A stretch of 64,000 nucleotides of DNA from Ricinus communis (GCF_019578655.1 NC_063259.1:911001-975000); one strand, 5' to 3'. Shown: positions 12,059-24,155, counted from the stretch's first letter. The notes: a model not told the origin generated them from the letters alone. Translations and numbers: made by a program.

Positions 12059-13846
12059 ATACTTTCTTCATTGCAAGCTATTTTTCGGCATCCCAATTGT
12101 TGCCTGTCATGAATCTTACCTGGGGTTACCTTCAGCAGTTAGGAAAAATAAACGATGTAAGTTTGGGTATATGAGAGATCGAGTTGCGACTAAACTTTCT
12201 AATTGGGAATCAAAGAATTTTTCATGGGGCGATAAGGAGGCACTTCTCAAGTCAGTAATTCAGGCAATGCCAACATATTTTATGTCTGTGTTCAAAATAC
12301 CTTTTGGGATTTGTGAAGATATTGAGCATCTGTGCAGTCATTTTTGGTGGGTTGATGCTACAAAGAAATAAAAAATTTGCACTAGAAATGTTGGGATGCA
12401 TTCTGTGTACCAAAGGATTGTAGGGGCTTGGGATTTCAGAATGCAGTTGATTTGAATCACACTTTACTGGCTAAACACTCCTAGTGTCTTATTCAAAACC
12501 CAAACTCTTTATTGGCTTGTGTTTTTAATGCACGGTATGTTAAATATGGAGATTTCACGAATGTAGTGGCGTGGCCGGTGTGCTTTTATCTATAACAAAG
12601 CATTATTTGAGATTTTGAGTTACTTAAGAAAGGAATTGGATGGGCGATGGGCAATGGGTACAAAGGTCGAATTAAGGAGGATATTTGGCTCCCAATCAGT
12701 CCACCGCAATTAATTGAATCACATGTGGAAATTCTCATAACACTAAGGTGAGTAGTTTGTTACTGTCAAATGGTGCTTGGGATGCCACATTAATTCATGG
12801 AATGATTTCACCAATGGAAGCTGCATCAATTTTAGTAACCCTCACCTTATCTCTATGTGCTCCCATTAGACCTTACTGGTTGTTTGATAAGAGGGGGAAT
12901 TTCATTGTTTCGAGTGCACACCATCTAGCAAGAAATAATTGAGCTCCTCTATCAATTGATCCTCAGTGTCGAACATGGTGAAAATGGCATTGGGTTCTTC
13001 GCATACTTCTGAAGGTAAAGATTTTTCTTTGGCGAGTATTACCTTAAGTAATTCTTATTCGGGTCAATTTGGCTAAACATCATGGTCTTGTGGAAGGTGG
13101 ATTATGCCAAATGAGTGGTACTGCAAAAGAGATACTCTCTATACTTTAAGTTTATGTCTTACTGCTGTTGTATATTGGCAGGTGTATGTTTAGGTTTGCA
13201 TCTTATTTTGTTGATAGTGTTAATGACACATTGTGGGATATATTGGCACGAATAAGAGCTGCTTGTGGTAATGGAGGTGTTGAAGACTTTATAATGCTAC
13301 TTTGGGCACATTGGCTAGTTAGGCAACATGAAATTCATTCAGGCACGATTCATAAAGCTGAGCTACAGAGGTCATGGGTGAGAGATCTTCTTGCTGGGTA
13401 TCATCAATCCACAATATGCAAACCTTTAGTACCTTGCATCCGACCCTCTCCAAGGATTTTGTGTACCAACAGAATTTATGTTGATGCATCCTTCATTGTT
13501 GAGTTGGGTAGAGGTGGTATATGAGTGGTTTTCTTTAATGCCTTTGGGAATTGGTTGGCAGCTCTTGTTAAGCCAATAATGTTTGGGTTTTCGACAGCTC
13601 ATGTTGAGGCTTTAGTTATGTACGAGGGCATTCAATTGGCCATTCTTCTAAATCTTACTAGCTGTTGCTCTTTTCTCAAATTATTTTAGTGTTGTTAATT
13701 TGCTTGATTCTTATGATTTGGATTTCTCATCATTGCGTATGGTGATTCAGAATTTTTGAGATTTATGCTCTCAGTTTTTAGGGTCTTTTCAATTCATTAG
13801 TCTTGGCAAAATGGATAATTATATAGCCTATGCAACTGCTACTTTA
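12059..13846 (+). pseudogene. L1-type LINE, C-terminal RT, zinc finger and RNase H (segment 2)
   Basis: It resumes with the post-polymerase region: PIVACHESYLGLPSAV, RDRVATKLSNWESKNF, QAMPTYFMSVFKIP and CSHFWW. The zf-RVT-type region follows (VRINLAKHHGLVEGG near 13060), then an RNase H-like domain (RIYVDASFI at about 13466, HVEALVMYEGI near 13600). About 130 residues between motif B and this point, including the FADD polymerase motif, are absent, so a deletion accompanies the insert at 10270-12058. The segment stops at 13846, inside the tail, where the chromovirus LTR starts. The last few LINE codons are at 21393. Confidence 0.85.
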
Positions 13847-14367
13847 TGTTACCGCTCGCCTCATTTTGGGCGAGCAAGGCCTGTCCATGGTAGTGCACAT
13901 GGGCAGAAATGTGCTTAACAAGGGCCAAGAGTGGGCTGCTACTTGCCTAGCCCAAGTGTGGTGCCTGGAGAAACAAGGGAAGACTCTAGAAGGTGCTGGA
14001 ATGCTGCGGAAATGGGCAAGGCTGTGTGCTGCCAAGCCTAGCCAAGGGGCTATCTAGAAGCTTCCCATGTAGGAGCAAGGATGGCTGCCTTCCGAAAACT
14101 TCCCATGCCATGCTGGCTATGAAGTTCAGCCCGACTCTAAAAACTTCCTATGCTCTTGTAAATATACTAGCTTGCTGGGGAAGCCATGTACATAAGATAT
14201 TTATAGAAATGTATAGATAAAATAATTGTAGCCACATGTTAAGGAGGTGGAAAGCCTATATAAAGGCCATCCCATATACTTGTAAAGGTTGTTGAAAAAT
14301 TCAATAAAGCTCTATACTTTCCCAAGCTCAATTGCTCCTAACTTTACTCTATATTAGTCCTCAACCC
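13847..14367 (+). repeat. Chromovirus 5' LTR, truncated at its 3' end
   Basis: It begins TGTTACCGCTCGCCTCATTT and matches the third LTR up to the AACCC at 14367. It then leaves the LTR sequence, lacking the last 127 bp, the CA end and any recognisable tRNA primer-binding site. A TATA-like TATATAAAGG lies at about 14261, probably the promoter. The deletion means this copy could not prime reverse transcription. Confidence 0.85.
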
Positions 14368-14469
14368 GTGGGCGTGAGGAACAACGGTCACAGCCCAAAT
14401 GGAGCAAATCCAAGGCTCTAACGCGTGAGCCTATACAGTCTAGAGTTACTAGCCTTTAGAAAGACTTGG

Positions 14470-17400
14470 TTAGCGTAACTTCGACAATTGGCAAACTCAG
14501 CGATCGGGTTAACAACCTCATCCATGAGAACATGGAGATCACGAGGGCTGCCAAGGCCATGATCGAAGACCTTGGCAAAGCCTTTAGGGGAGAACTACGC
14601 TCCCTAAGAGAGGAGTTTGCTGATCAACAAAAGTCCCTATGAGATGAACTAAAAGAGCTTTGTAGGGAGATGGATCCTCTTCGTCAAGGTAGTCCACCCT
14701 CACCAAGCACTGCTGCCACTACTAGTTCCGCTGCCCCTCATGGATTAAAAGTCCCTAAGCTTGCCATGTACAATGGCACGCGCAATGCCACTACGATTGA
14801 AAATTTCTAGTTCAGTCTTGAACAATACTTTGAGGCGATGAATGTCACGGATGACTTTTCAAAGATTAGCAATGCTACCATCTTCTTGAGGGATTTCGCC
14901 GAACTATGGTGGAGAAGGAAGCATTCCGAAAGGGAGAAGGGGCTTTGCATTATCAACACATGGGAGCAGTTCAAGACTGAACTCCACAAACAATTTATGC
15001 CTCACAATGCCAATGATGAGGTATGAAGCATGCTATATAGGATGAGGCAAACGGGAAGCAATGCCGATTATGTCAAGCAGTTCACGACTCTTATGTTAGA
15101 GACTCCAGACTTGACCGACGATCAACTCCTCTTTGATTTCAAAGATGGGTTGAAAGATTGGGTGAAGATGGAGCTCGAATGACGTAGAGTACAGACCCTT
15201 GACGAAGCAATTGCTGTTGTGGAGAACCTTAAGGACTACTCCACTTAAGATAAGGGCAGGAAACCTAGCTCTTCTAAGAGTGGGGGAGGCCAAAAGGGGG
15301 ACTTCAACAAAGGGAAGGAGAGTGGCTACTAGAAGTACTCTGGTGGCAACTCAAAGCACTATAAAGGCTCATTGTACAAAAATAAATCTACTGCCTCTAA
15401 ACCGCCCAAGCCCTGTTTCATTTGCGATGGTCCACATTGGGTGAGGGACTGCCCAAATCGTAAGACCATGAATGCCATTATGGTAGAGTTTAATAAGGAT
15501 AAATGCCAAGAAAAACCCCAAGCTGGAATGGGTTTTTTACAGCACTTAGGTGCGTTATCAAAGCTCCTCTCTCATTTAGTCTCCAAGGAGAGAAGCCTGT
15601 TCTACGTTGATGCTGGCATTGAAGGCAAAGCTACTTGGCCTATGCTTGACACGGGTGCTACACACAACTTCATGGACGTGCATGAGGCGAAATGCCTAGG
15701 CTTGAAACTGTCCAAGGGATTCGGCACGATTAAGGTTGTCAAGTCGGAGGCAAAGCCTGTGTATGGCATTGCGAAAAATGTAAAGGTACAAATGGGCGAT
15801 TGGCAAGGTACGCTAGACTTCACTGTTGTGCCTATAGATGATTTTAAAGTTATCTTTGGTCTAGCATTCTTCTATAAGGCCTATGCCATTCCGGTCCCTT
15901 CTATGGGCTTTCTATTGATCCTCGACGCTTCCAAGCTTCGAGTGATCCCCTTGAAGAGCACGACAAAATCTAAACCTGCTATGATTTCTGCCTTACAATT
16001 CAAGTGGGGTCTCAAGAATGGGAAATGTTATGTTGTAACCATGAGAGAGCTCAACGATAAGGACGATGTTGAGCAATCTACCCCACCTTTGCCACCATCT
16101 ATTGAAGCAACCCTTGACGAATACAAGGACGTAATGCCACCCAAGCTGCTGAAGAAATTGTTACCAAAGCGAGATGTGGATCACCACACTCGGTGCTAAG
16201 TCTCCTGCCATGGCACCCTATCGCATGGCACCTCCGGAGCTTGCTGAATTGAGGAAACAGCTCCAAGAATTACTTGTTTCGGGCTTCATCCAGCCATCAA
16301 AGGCCCCATATGGTGCGCCAGTCCCCTTTCAAAGAAAAAAGGATGGTTCGCTGTGCATGTTCATAGACTATCGGGCATTGAACAAGATCACTATCAAGAG
16401 CAAATATCTAATCCCCTTGATAGCTGACTTGTTCGATCCATTGGGGAAGGCTCGGTACTTTTCAAAGTCGGACTTGTGGTTTGGTTACTACCAAGTCCGT
16501 ATTGCACCCAGTAATGTGCCAAAGACAACATGTGTGACGCGATATGGAGCCTTCGAGTTCTTGGTCATTGCCCTTTGGCCTTATAAATGCCCCTGCCACC
16601 TTTTGTACGCTTATGAACAAGGTACTCCATCCTTTCCTTGACAAGTTCATGGTTATTTATTTGGACGACATTGTTGTGTATAGCAACAGCCTTGAGGAGC
16701 ATGTGCATCACCTCAAGCAAGTCTTCCATTGCTCCGCAAACATGAGCTGTATGTGAAGCGAGAGAAATGCTCATTCGCGAAACAAGAAGTGGAGTTCCTT
16801 GGCCATCGAATCAAGGATGACAGGCTAATGATGGATCCAGCGAAAGTCCAAGCCATCCAAGAATGGCAACCTCCTTCTAAAGTGCCCGAATTGCGATCTT
16901 TTCTTGGGCTGGTGAACTACTATCGGCAATTTATCAAAGGCTATTCTGCCATTGCTTCCCCATTGGTAGAACTACTCAAGAAAAATAAGGCATGGAGTTG
17001 GGGTGAAGAATGCCAAACTGCGTTCGAAGCCTTAAAAGAAGCCATGTCAAAAGAGCCGGACATGATGCTGCCCGACCGTAGGAAGCCGTTTGAGGTGCAC
17101 ATGGATGCTTCAGACTATGCCATTAGAGGCGTTCTCATGCAAGATAGGCACCTCATTGCCTATGAAATTCGCAAGCTCAATGAAACGGAGAGGCGGTATA
17201 CTGCCCAAGAGAAGGAAATGACTGCCGTCGTCCATTGCTTGCGCATATGGAGACATTAACTGCTTGGTAGCAAGTTCACAATTCTAACGGATAATGTGGC
17301 TACGAGCTATTTCCAAACTCAAAAAAAGTTGAGTCCTAAGCAAGCTCGCTGGCAAGACTTCTTGGCCGAATTCGATTATAAGCTTGAATACAAGCTAGGC

Positions 17401-18957
17401 AAAGCCAACGTTGTCATTGACGCGCTAAGTAGAAAAGCGGAGTTGACTACCATTGCTGCTAGCACGCTGAAGAGTGACTTCCTTAGCCGTATTAATGAAG
17501 GAATTCAGCAAGACACCTTGTCAAAGAGTATTATCAAGCTAGCCATTGAGGGAAAAACTCGACGCTTTTGGGAGAAAGATGGCCTTCTCCTCACTGTTGG
17601 CAATCGAGTCTGTGCAAAAGTAGGGAAATTTGCGAAGAGAAATCTTAAAGGAGTGCCATGACTCCTTGTGGGCTGGACACCCCAGTATGGCTCGCACACT
17701 TGCGCTAGTCCATCAAAGCTACTACTAGCTGCAACTTAAGGATGATGTAGAGGCATGTGTACGAACTTGCCTTGTATGACAACAAGACAAGTTGGAACAA
17801 CAACAGCCTGCTGGCCTTCTTGAACCTCTTCCCATTGCTGAAAGGCCTTGGAAAAGTGTCTCGATGGACTTTATCGTGGCCTTGCCAAAATCTGAAGGGT
17901 TCGGTAGCATTATGGTCGTTGTGGATAGATTTAGCAAGTATGCTACTTTTATCCCTACCCCGGCGGATTGCAAAGTGGACGAGGCAGCTCGTGTCTTCTT
18001 TAAAAATGTTGTGAAGCTATGGGGCTTGCCAATGAGCATAATCAGCGATAGAGACCCTCAATTCATTGGCAAGTTTTGGCGAGAGCTGTTCAAGTTGCTT
18101 GGCACATACCTCAACTTTTCCATAAGCTTTCATCCGTAACGCGACAGCCAAACTGAGAGGATTAATGCCTTGCTGGAACTCTACTTAAGACACTATATTA
18201 GTGCCCACCAGCGAGATTGGGCAAAGCTACTCGACGTAGCCCAGTTCTCGTATAACCTTCAACGAAGCGAGTCCACGGGCAAGAGTCCCTTTGAAGTCAT
18301 CATGGGACGATAGCCTTTGACGCCAAATGCTATTGCTGCTAACTATGGAGGAGTAAACCCTTCTGCCCATAAATTTATGAGGGAATGGCAAGAAGAGGTA
18401 GACATTATAAGGGCAAGCCTCAACAAGGCAGAAAAACGCATGAAAAAGTGGGCTGATGTGCAGAGGCGCCTTAAGGAATACAATGCTGGCGACTTGGTGA
18501 TGGTGAAGCTGTTGCCTAATCAATTCAAGTCCCTCCGCCAAGTGCACAAAGGCTTGGTAAGGCGATACGAAGGCCCTTTTCCGATTGTGAAGTGTGTTGG
18601 TGCTGCTGCCTACCAGCTCCAACTTCCTTCAAAGTTAAAGATCCACAACATCTTCCATGTGAGTATGCTTAAACCATACCACGAAGACAAGGAAGACCCT
18701 AGTCATGGCAAATCTAAGAGAGCTCCAACGGCTTTTGTCACCGATTTCGATAAGGAAATCGAATGCATCCTTCCGGATAGAGTGATATAAAGAAGAGGAG
18801 TTCCCAACTAACCGAATACTTGGTGAAAAGTGGAAAAATCTACTCGACACCGAGGTTACATGGGAATGTGAAGATTTACTATAGCAATTCCCTGAACACA
18901 TCCAAAACTATAAGGCTCAAGGCACGACGGGGACGTTGCGAGATTGAGTGGGGGAGG
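14470..18957 (+). pseudogene. Chromovirus gag-pol polyprotein, broken
   Basis: Gag shows the retrotransposon gag core (FAELWWRRKHSE, WEQFKTELHKQFMP, NADYVKQFTTL) at 14880-15100. A zinc knuckle, CFICDGPHWVRDC, lies at about 15415-15455 with spacing CX2CX3HX4C, one residue short of the usual knuckle. The protease active site is LDTGATHNF at about 15645. The reverse transcriptase has the YLDD catalytic box at about 16660, RNase H has VHMDASDYA at about 17096, and the zinc-binding and catalytic integrase (MDFIVALPKSEGFGS, ISDRDPQF) lies at 17650-18300. A chromodomain follows at about 18760. In-frame stops occur in gag, and frameshifts near 16190, 16570 and 17680 disable it. The longest intact piece is 15372-16199. 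Confidence 0.9.
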
Positions 18958-18958
18958 G

Positions 18959-19564
18959 TGTTACAGCTCGCCTCATTTTGGGCAAGCAAGGCCTGTCCAT
19001 GGTAGTGCACATGGGCAGAAATGTGCTTAGCAAGTGCCAAGAGTGGGCTGTTACTTACCTAGCCTAAGTGTGGTGCCTAGAGAAACAAGGGAAGACTCTA
19101 GGAGGTGCTGGAATGCTATAGAAATGGGCAAGGCTGTGTGCTGCCAAGCCTAGCTAAGGGGCTGTCTAGAAGCTTCCCATGTAGGAGCAAGGATGGCTGC
19201 CTTCCGGAAACTTCCCATGCCATGCTGTCTATGCAGTTCAGCCCGACTCTAGAAACTTCCCATTCTCTTGTAAATATAGTAGCTTGCTAGGGAAGCCATG
19301 TACATAAGATATTTGTAGAAATGTCTAGATGAAACAATTGTAGCCACATGTTAAGGAGGTGGAAAGCCTATATAAAGGCCATCCCATATACTTATAAAGG
19401 TGTTGAAAAATTTAATAGAGCTCTACACTTTTCCAAGCTCAAGTGCTTCTAACTCTACTCTACACTAGTCTTAAACCCTTGCTGCCTACTTTGCTCATTT
19501 GAAATCCATTCTAACTCATATCTAGGCTTACTTAGTTCCACTTTAACATACAAGTTAGCCAAGT
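18959..19564 (+). repeat. Second chromovirus LTR, truncated
   Basis: It follows the purine-rich tract GTGGGGGAGGG (about 18949-18958), the expected plus-strand primer. It matches the third LTR from TGTTACAGCTCG to about 19564, then jumps directly into integrase sequence equivalent to about 17775. The final part of the LTR is missing. Confidence 0.85.
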
Positions 19565-20744
19565 ATGCCAACAAGATAAGGTCGAACAACAACAGCCTGC
19601 TGCCTTCTTGAACCTCTTCCCATAGCTGAAAGGCCTTGGGAAAGTGTCTCGATGGACTTTATTGTGGCCTTGCTAAAATCTGAAGGGTTCGGAGCATTAT
19701 GGTCGTTTTGGATAGATTTAGCAACTATGCTACTTTTATCCCTGCCCCGGCGGATTGCAAAGTGGACGAGGCATCTCGCGTCTTCTTCAAAAATGTTATG
19801 AAGTTATGGGGCTTGCCAAAGAGCATAATCAACGATAGAGACCCTCGATTCACCGGTAAGTTTTGGCGAGAGCTGTTCAAGTTGCTTGGCACAGACCTCA
19901 ACTTTTCCACAAGCTTTCATTCGTAAAGCGACAGCTAAACTGAGAGGATTAATGCCTTACCAGAACTCTACTTAAGGCACTACGTTAGTGCCTACCAGCG
20001 AGATTGGGCAAAGCTACTTGACGTAGCCCAATTCTCGTATAACCTCCAACGAAGCGAGTCCACGGCAAGAGTCCCTTCAAAGTCATCATGGGACAGCAGC
20101 CTTTGACGCCAAATGCTATTGTTGTTAACTATGGAGGAGTCAACCCTTCTGCCTATAAATTGGCAAGGGAATGGCACGAGGAGGCAGACATTCAAGGGCA
20201 TGCCTAGACAAGGCAGCAAAATGCATGAAAAAGTGGCCTGACGTGAAGAAGCGCTCCAAGGAATACAACGTTGGTGACTTGGTGATGGTGAAACTGCTGC
20301 CTAATCAATTCAAGTCCCTTCGCCAAGTGCATAAAGGCTTGGTAAGACGATACAAAGGCCCTTTCCCGATTGTGAAGCGTGTTGGTGCTGTTGCCTACCA
20401 GCTCCAACTTCCCTCAAAGTTGAAGATCCACAACGTCTTCCATGTGAGTATGCTTAAACCATACCATGAAGACAAGGAAGACCCTAGCTGTGGCGAATCT
20501 AAGAGAGCTCCAATGGCTATTGTCACCAAATTCGATAAGGAAATCGAATGCATCCTTGCGGATAGAGTGATAAGAAGAAGAGGAGTTCCCAACTACACCG
20601 AATACTTGGTGAAAAGTGGAAAAATCTGCCCTACATCGAGGTTACATGGGAACGTGAAGATTTGCTATGGCAATTCCCCGGACACATCCAAAACTATAAG
20701 GCTCAAGGCGCGATGAGGATGTCATGAGATTGAGTGGGGGAGGG
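19565..20744 (+). pseudogene. Partial second copy of chromovirus integrase and chromodomain
   Basis: A near-repeat of 17775-18957, starting inside integrase (readable as [34 protein letters not shown]) and running through the C-terminal block. That block is open from 20171 to 20716: NQFKSLRQVHKGLVRRYKGPF, IHNVFHVSMLKPYHEDKEDP, and a chromodomain start IECILADRVIRRRG. This copy keeps the chromodomain frame better than the first, which is interrupted by a stop after DRVI. A second purine tract GTGGGGGAGGG lies just before 20745. It has no protease or reverse transcriptase, so it cannot be autonomous. Confidence 0.88.
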
Positions 20745-21392
20745 TGTTACAACCAGCCTCATTTTGGGCGAGCAAGGCCTGTCCATGGTAGTGCACATGG
20801 GCAGAAATGTGCTTAGTAAGTGCCAAGAGTGGGCTGCTACTTGCCTAGCCTAAGTGTGGTGCCTAGAGAAACAAGGGAAGACTCTATAAAGTGCTGGAAT
20901 GCTGCAGAAATGGGCAAGGTTGTGTGCTGCCAAGCCTAGCCAAGGGGCTGTCTAGAAGCTTCCCATGTAGGAGCAAGGATGGCTGCCTTCCAAAAATTTC
21001 CCATGCCATGCTGCCTATGCAGTTCAGCCCGACTCTAGAAACTTCCCATGCTCTTGTAAATATAATAGCTTGCTAGGGAAGCCATGTACATAAGATATTT
21101 GTAGAAATGTCTAGATGAAACAATTGTAGCCACATGTTAAGGAGGTGGAAAGCCTATATAAAGGCCATCCCATATACTTGTAAAGGTTGTTGAAAAATTC
21201 AATAGAGCTCTATACTTTCCCAAGCTCAAGTGCTCCTAACTCTACTCTACACTAGTCTTAAACCCTTGCTGCCTACTTTGCTCATCTGAAATTCATTCTA
21301 ACTCACATCTAGGCTTACTTAGTTCCACTTTGACATACAAGTTAACTAAGTGTCGCGTGGCCTGGCTAACCTCTAAGCCTAAGTTCGTGACA
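20745..21392 (+). repeat. Third (terminal) chromovirus LTR, complete
   Basis: Runs from TGTTACAACCAGCC to TTCGTGACA, 648 bp, with TG and CA ends. A TATATAAAGG box is seen at about 21158. It is the only full-length LTR of the three and fixes the 3' border of the element, which is followed by TTTA and LINE sequence. Confidence 0.87.
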
Positions 21393-21518
21393 TTTAGCTC
21401 TCAACTGTTATAAGTTTGTTTCTTGGATAGATCATTGCCCTATGTAGCTTGTTATCGTAATCTCTAACACATGGTTGATTATTTCTAATGAGATTTTGGG
21501 TGCTTATTCTTAAAAAAT
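21393..21518 (+). pseudogene. LINE 3' end (segment 3)
   Basis: After the chromovirus, the LINE frame continues for a few codons (ALNCYKFVSWIDHCP) to a stop near 21443, followed by a short 3' tail with a small A-run at about 21511. This matches the usual C-terminal tail of plant LINE RNase H regions. The border with the copia A sequence, which resumes at about 21519, is approximate. Confidence 0.7.
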
Positions 21519-22108
21519 ATTGTAAGCAAACTTACTCATGTTGTCTTATTCTTCCTTGATTTTTATTTGTTCAAGGATCTTACGACGAAGAAGATTATTG
21601 GTAAAGGACTTGAATTTGAAGGACTCTACATTATTGATATAGAAGTGTAAAAATCCATAATTTTGTTCTACTAATAATCATGTTTGAAACACATTGTCGG
21701 TTTGTCCATCGTTCTATTTCTTTGTTAAAGAAAATTTATTCTCCAATTTCATAGTTTATCTTTTTTAGACTGTGAATCTTATCAATTTGCTAAATATCAT
21801 CGTATTAGCTCGAATCCAAGAACTAATAAATAAGCTAGTGCTAGCAAGCCTAGCTGGGTTATAAACTGAACTTACTAACAAAAAGAAGAAACTATTAAAG
21901 AATTTCTCACTAACTCTTTTCCTTCTTCGTTCAAATGTTTGGGGTCCTTGTCCAATTGTGTCTAACTAAATAATAAATATTTTGTTACTTTTTTTATGAC
22001 TATTCTTGTATGACTTGATTATATTTAATGAAAATCCATTCTGAATTATTTCTTCATTTTTGTACTAAGGAGTGATAATGCTAAAGAGTACCTATTAGTA
22101 AACACAGA
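21519..22108 (+). pseudogene. Copia A, pre-integrase and integrase part (second segment)
   Basis: The copia reading resumes after the LINE: LFKDLTTKKIIGKGLEFEG and LYIIDIEV (end of protease linker). The integrase zinc region lies at about 21700-21800 (FHSLSFLDCESYQFAKYH), then a catalytic-core remnant near 21950, and SDNAKEYLL at about 22072-22098 (the second catalytic Asp region). Stops and shifts are frequent. It is cut at about 22108 by an AT-rich stretch carrying an En/Spm-like exon. Confidence 0.8.
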
Positions 22109-22935
22109 TATTAATTTTTAAAATTAATAAAGATTTTTTAATAAGATTAATTAGCATATAATATTAATAGAAATATAAATAGAAATTAGAATTATAAAAT
22201 TGAAAAATATAAATAATAATATACAAAAATATAATAAATAGAAAAATGTCTAATCGGAGGCAGTGGACAAGGATGAGTCGCCCTGGTCCTGAGTCAGAGG
22301 ATCTGGAGTAGCAGTCGCATATGCACCGATTGGAGGAGTAGTCACAAATGGTGCAACAATGCCAACACTAAACATGTAAACCATGTGCTGCATCGTCTGC
22401 TCGAGATCTGCTATGCATGCGCCATACTCCTGATCCAGCTCCACTCGTATCTTGCATTTGAGCGCCTCCCACCAGCGATCAAAGGCAGTGCTGCTGGAGC
22501 TGCCGAAGCTATAGGGTTGGGTGAAGGTGGGCACCTCTAAACCCAACCCGCATATACGCTGCTTTTTCTCCTTGGCAACGACAACGGCGAACAGTTGCGA
22601 CATGTCAATTGGTGGAGGATCATAAGAACCTTTGTCGGGCTGAGATATAACAGCTGCTCGTGCCTCAAAAGTATCCTATAATAAAAAGAAATTAAAATTA
22701 ATTTATCATATTAAAATGAAATAGTAGGAATGTTAATTAAAATTTTTATAAATTATAAGCAACTTACAATGATATGCTAGGACTTGTTGTCAATGAGTAA
22801 ATGTAAATAGATTTTTGCAATCAAAGTAAGTTTTGATGGGTAAGTTGCTAATAAAAAGTATGTCTTGTTACAAAAGGATAAGCTCAAACTTTTGAGATTG
22901 ATTATTCTGCTACTTTTTCTTTTGTTACTAAGTTA
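22109..22935 (-). pseudogene. En/Spm (CACTA)-type plant transposase, last-exon fragment inside copia A
   Basis: On the minus strand an exon from a splice acceptor (TTATTATAG at about 22676) runs to a stop at 22250, open throughout. It opens DTFEARAAV, then KEKKQRICGLGLEVPTF, a Phe/Ser-rich spacer, and a helical C-terminal stretch ending QDQGDSSLSTASD. The first motifs resemble the C-terminal exon of plant Ptta/En/Spm-type transposases. An AT-rich intron-like stretch lies upstream (22677-22800). No CACTA ends were found, so this is probably a fragment or a captured exon rather than a whole transposon. Confidence 0.55.
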
Positions 22936-24105
22936 ATATTAATCAGGTAATTTATTTCCATGGCTGCCACTCATAATTGGCCTTTGCATCAACTAGACAT
23001 CAGAAATGTCTTTCTTCATGGAGATTTTTAAGAGGAGATTTATATAAAATAACCTCCTAATTTTATTGCTTAGGGGAGTACGGGAAAGTGTGTGGTCTTT
23101 GTATGGTATAAAATAGAGCATGCATGCTTAGTTTGGAAAATTTAGTCAAACAGATGAGAAGTTAGGAATAATGAAAAAAGAAATGATTATTTTATCTTCT
23201 ATAAATAGTCTAAGGATGGTGTTATTGTGCTGTTTGTATATGTGGATGATATTAAGTGATACTTCATGTATTTCATCTATAAAATCTTTTTTTCTTACAA
23301 CCAATTTTGAATAAAGAATTAAGGATGTAAAGTACTTTTTGGATAAAGAGGTAGTAAGAAGTAACAAAAAGATTTTCTTATCTAAAATAATGTGCTTGCA
23401 TTGTTATTTAGAACAAAAAAAATTGGAAATTAAACCATGCAGTACTCCTATTATACATAATTTGTAACTTAAAAAGATAATAATATTCTTAAAGATTTTA
23501 AAAGACACAGGATATTAGTTGGAAAATTAAATTATACTTGTCCAAAAATTGTATATTTAATTAATTTTATGAGTCAATACATGTCTTCTCTTATAGTAGA
23601 CCATTGGGCAGACATAGAACATATTTTATGCTATTTGAAAGGGGCATCTAGACTTGGAATCCTATATATAAACTATGGTTACACTAAGATTGAGTGCTTT
23701 TTAGATGTTGATTGGGCAGGATCCAAGGAAGATTGAGGATCTACTTCAAAATATTATTTATTTATTAGAGAAAATTTAGTCTCATGGAAGAGTATGAAGT
23801 ATAATGTAATTTTACATTCGAGTGTAGAATCATAATACAAAGCAATGACACATTTTGTGCGTGAATTAATATGGACGCATCAATTTTGGAATGAATTAGA
23901 CTATAAGATTTGAATTCTAGCCAAGTTATGGTGTAATGATCAACTTGCTCTTCATATTGCTTTCAATTCTGTTTTTCACGAATATACTAAGAACATATAA
24001 GTTGATTGTGATTTTATTTATGAGAAAATATATGAAAGCTAAAGAACAATTGGAAGATATTTTTACAATAAACATCTATGCTCCGACTTAAGTGAGATTA
24101 ATATA
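22936..24105 (+). pseudogene. Copia A, reverse transcriptase and RNase H (third segment)
   Basis: The reverse transcriptase starts at about 22960 (THNWPLHQLDIRNVFLHGDF), with KDGVIVLFVYVDDI at about 23212-23255 keeping the YVDD catalytic box. RNase H follows at about 23590-24060: DHWADIEHILCYLKGASRLG, FLDVDWAGSKED, VSWKSMKYNVILHSSVES, and the end signature IYAPT at about 24082. Stops and frameshifts are spread throughout. The element ends near 24105, where a (GT)n/(AC)n repeat begins. The 3' LTR is not recognisable. Confidence 0.85.
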
Positions 24106-24155
24106 GTGTGTGTGTGTCTATCTACACACACACACACAGATATATATATATAGGA
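24106..24155. repeat. (GT)n-(AC)n-(AT)n microsatellite, self-complementary
   Basis: A GT run (about 24107-24117) is followed by a short spacer, an AC run (about 24124-24137), then an AT run. The GT and AC arms could fold on each other. Confidence 0.85.

Larger units (their letters stand above)
13847..21392 (+). mobile_element. Chromovirus (Ty3/gypsy) with three LTR copies, inserted in the LINE
   Basis: Layout: 5' LTR (13847-14367), gag-pol (about 14470-18957), a second LTR (18959-19564), a partial pol (19565-20744) and a third LTR (20745-21392). The terminal TG of the first LTR follows TTTA, and TTTA also follows the final CA at 21392. This gives a 4-bp match; as a 5-bp duplication it would be imperfect. 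LINE coding resumes right after it, which confirms the borders. The chromodomain-bearing integrase places it among chromoviruses. A Galadriel- or Reina-like clade is my guess from the integrase wording. Confidence 0.88.

Noticed and set aside
14838..15026. Apparent separate small gene
   Set aside because: It is one readable part of the chromovirus gag between two stops.
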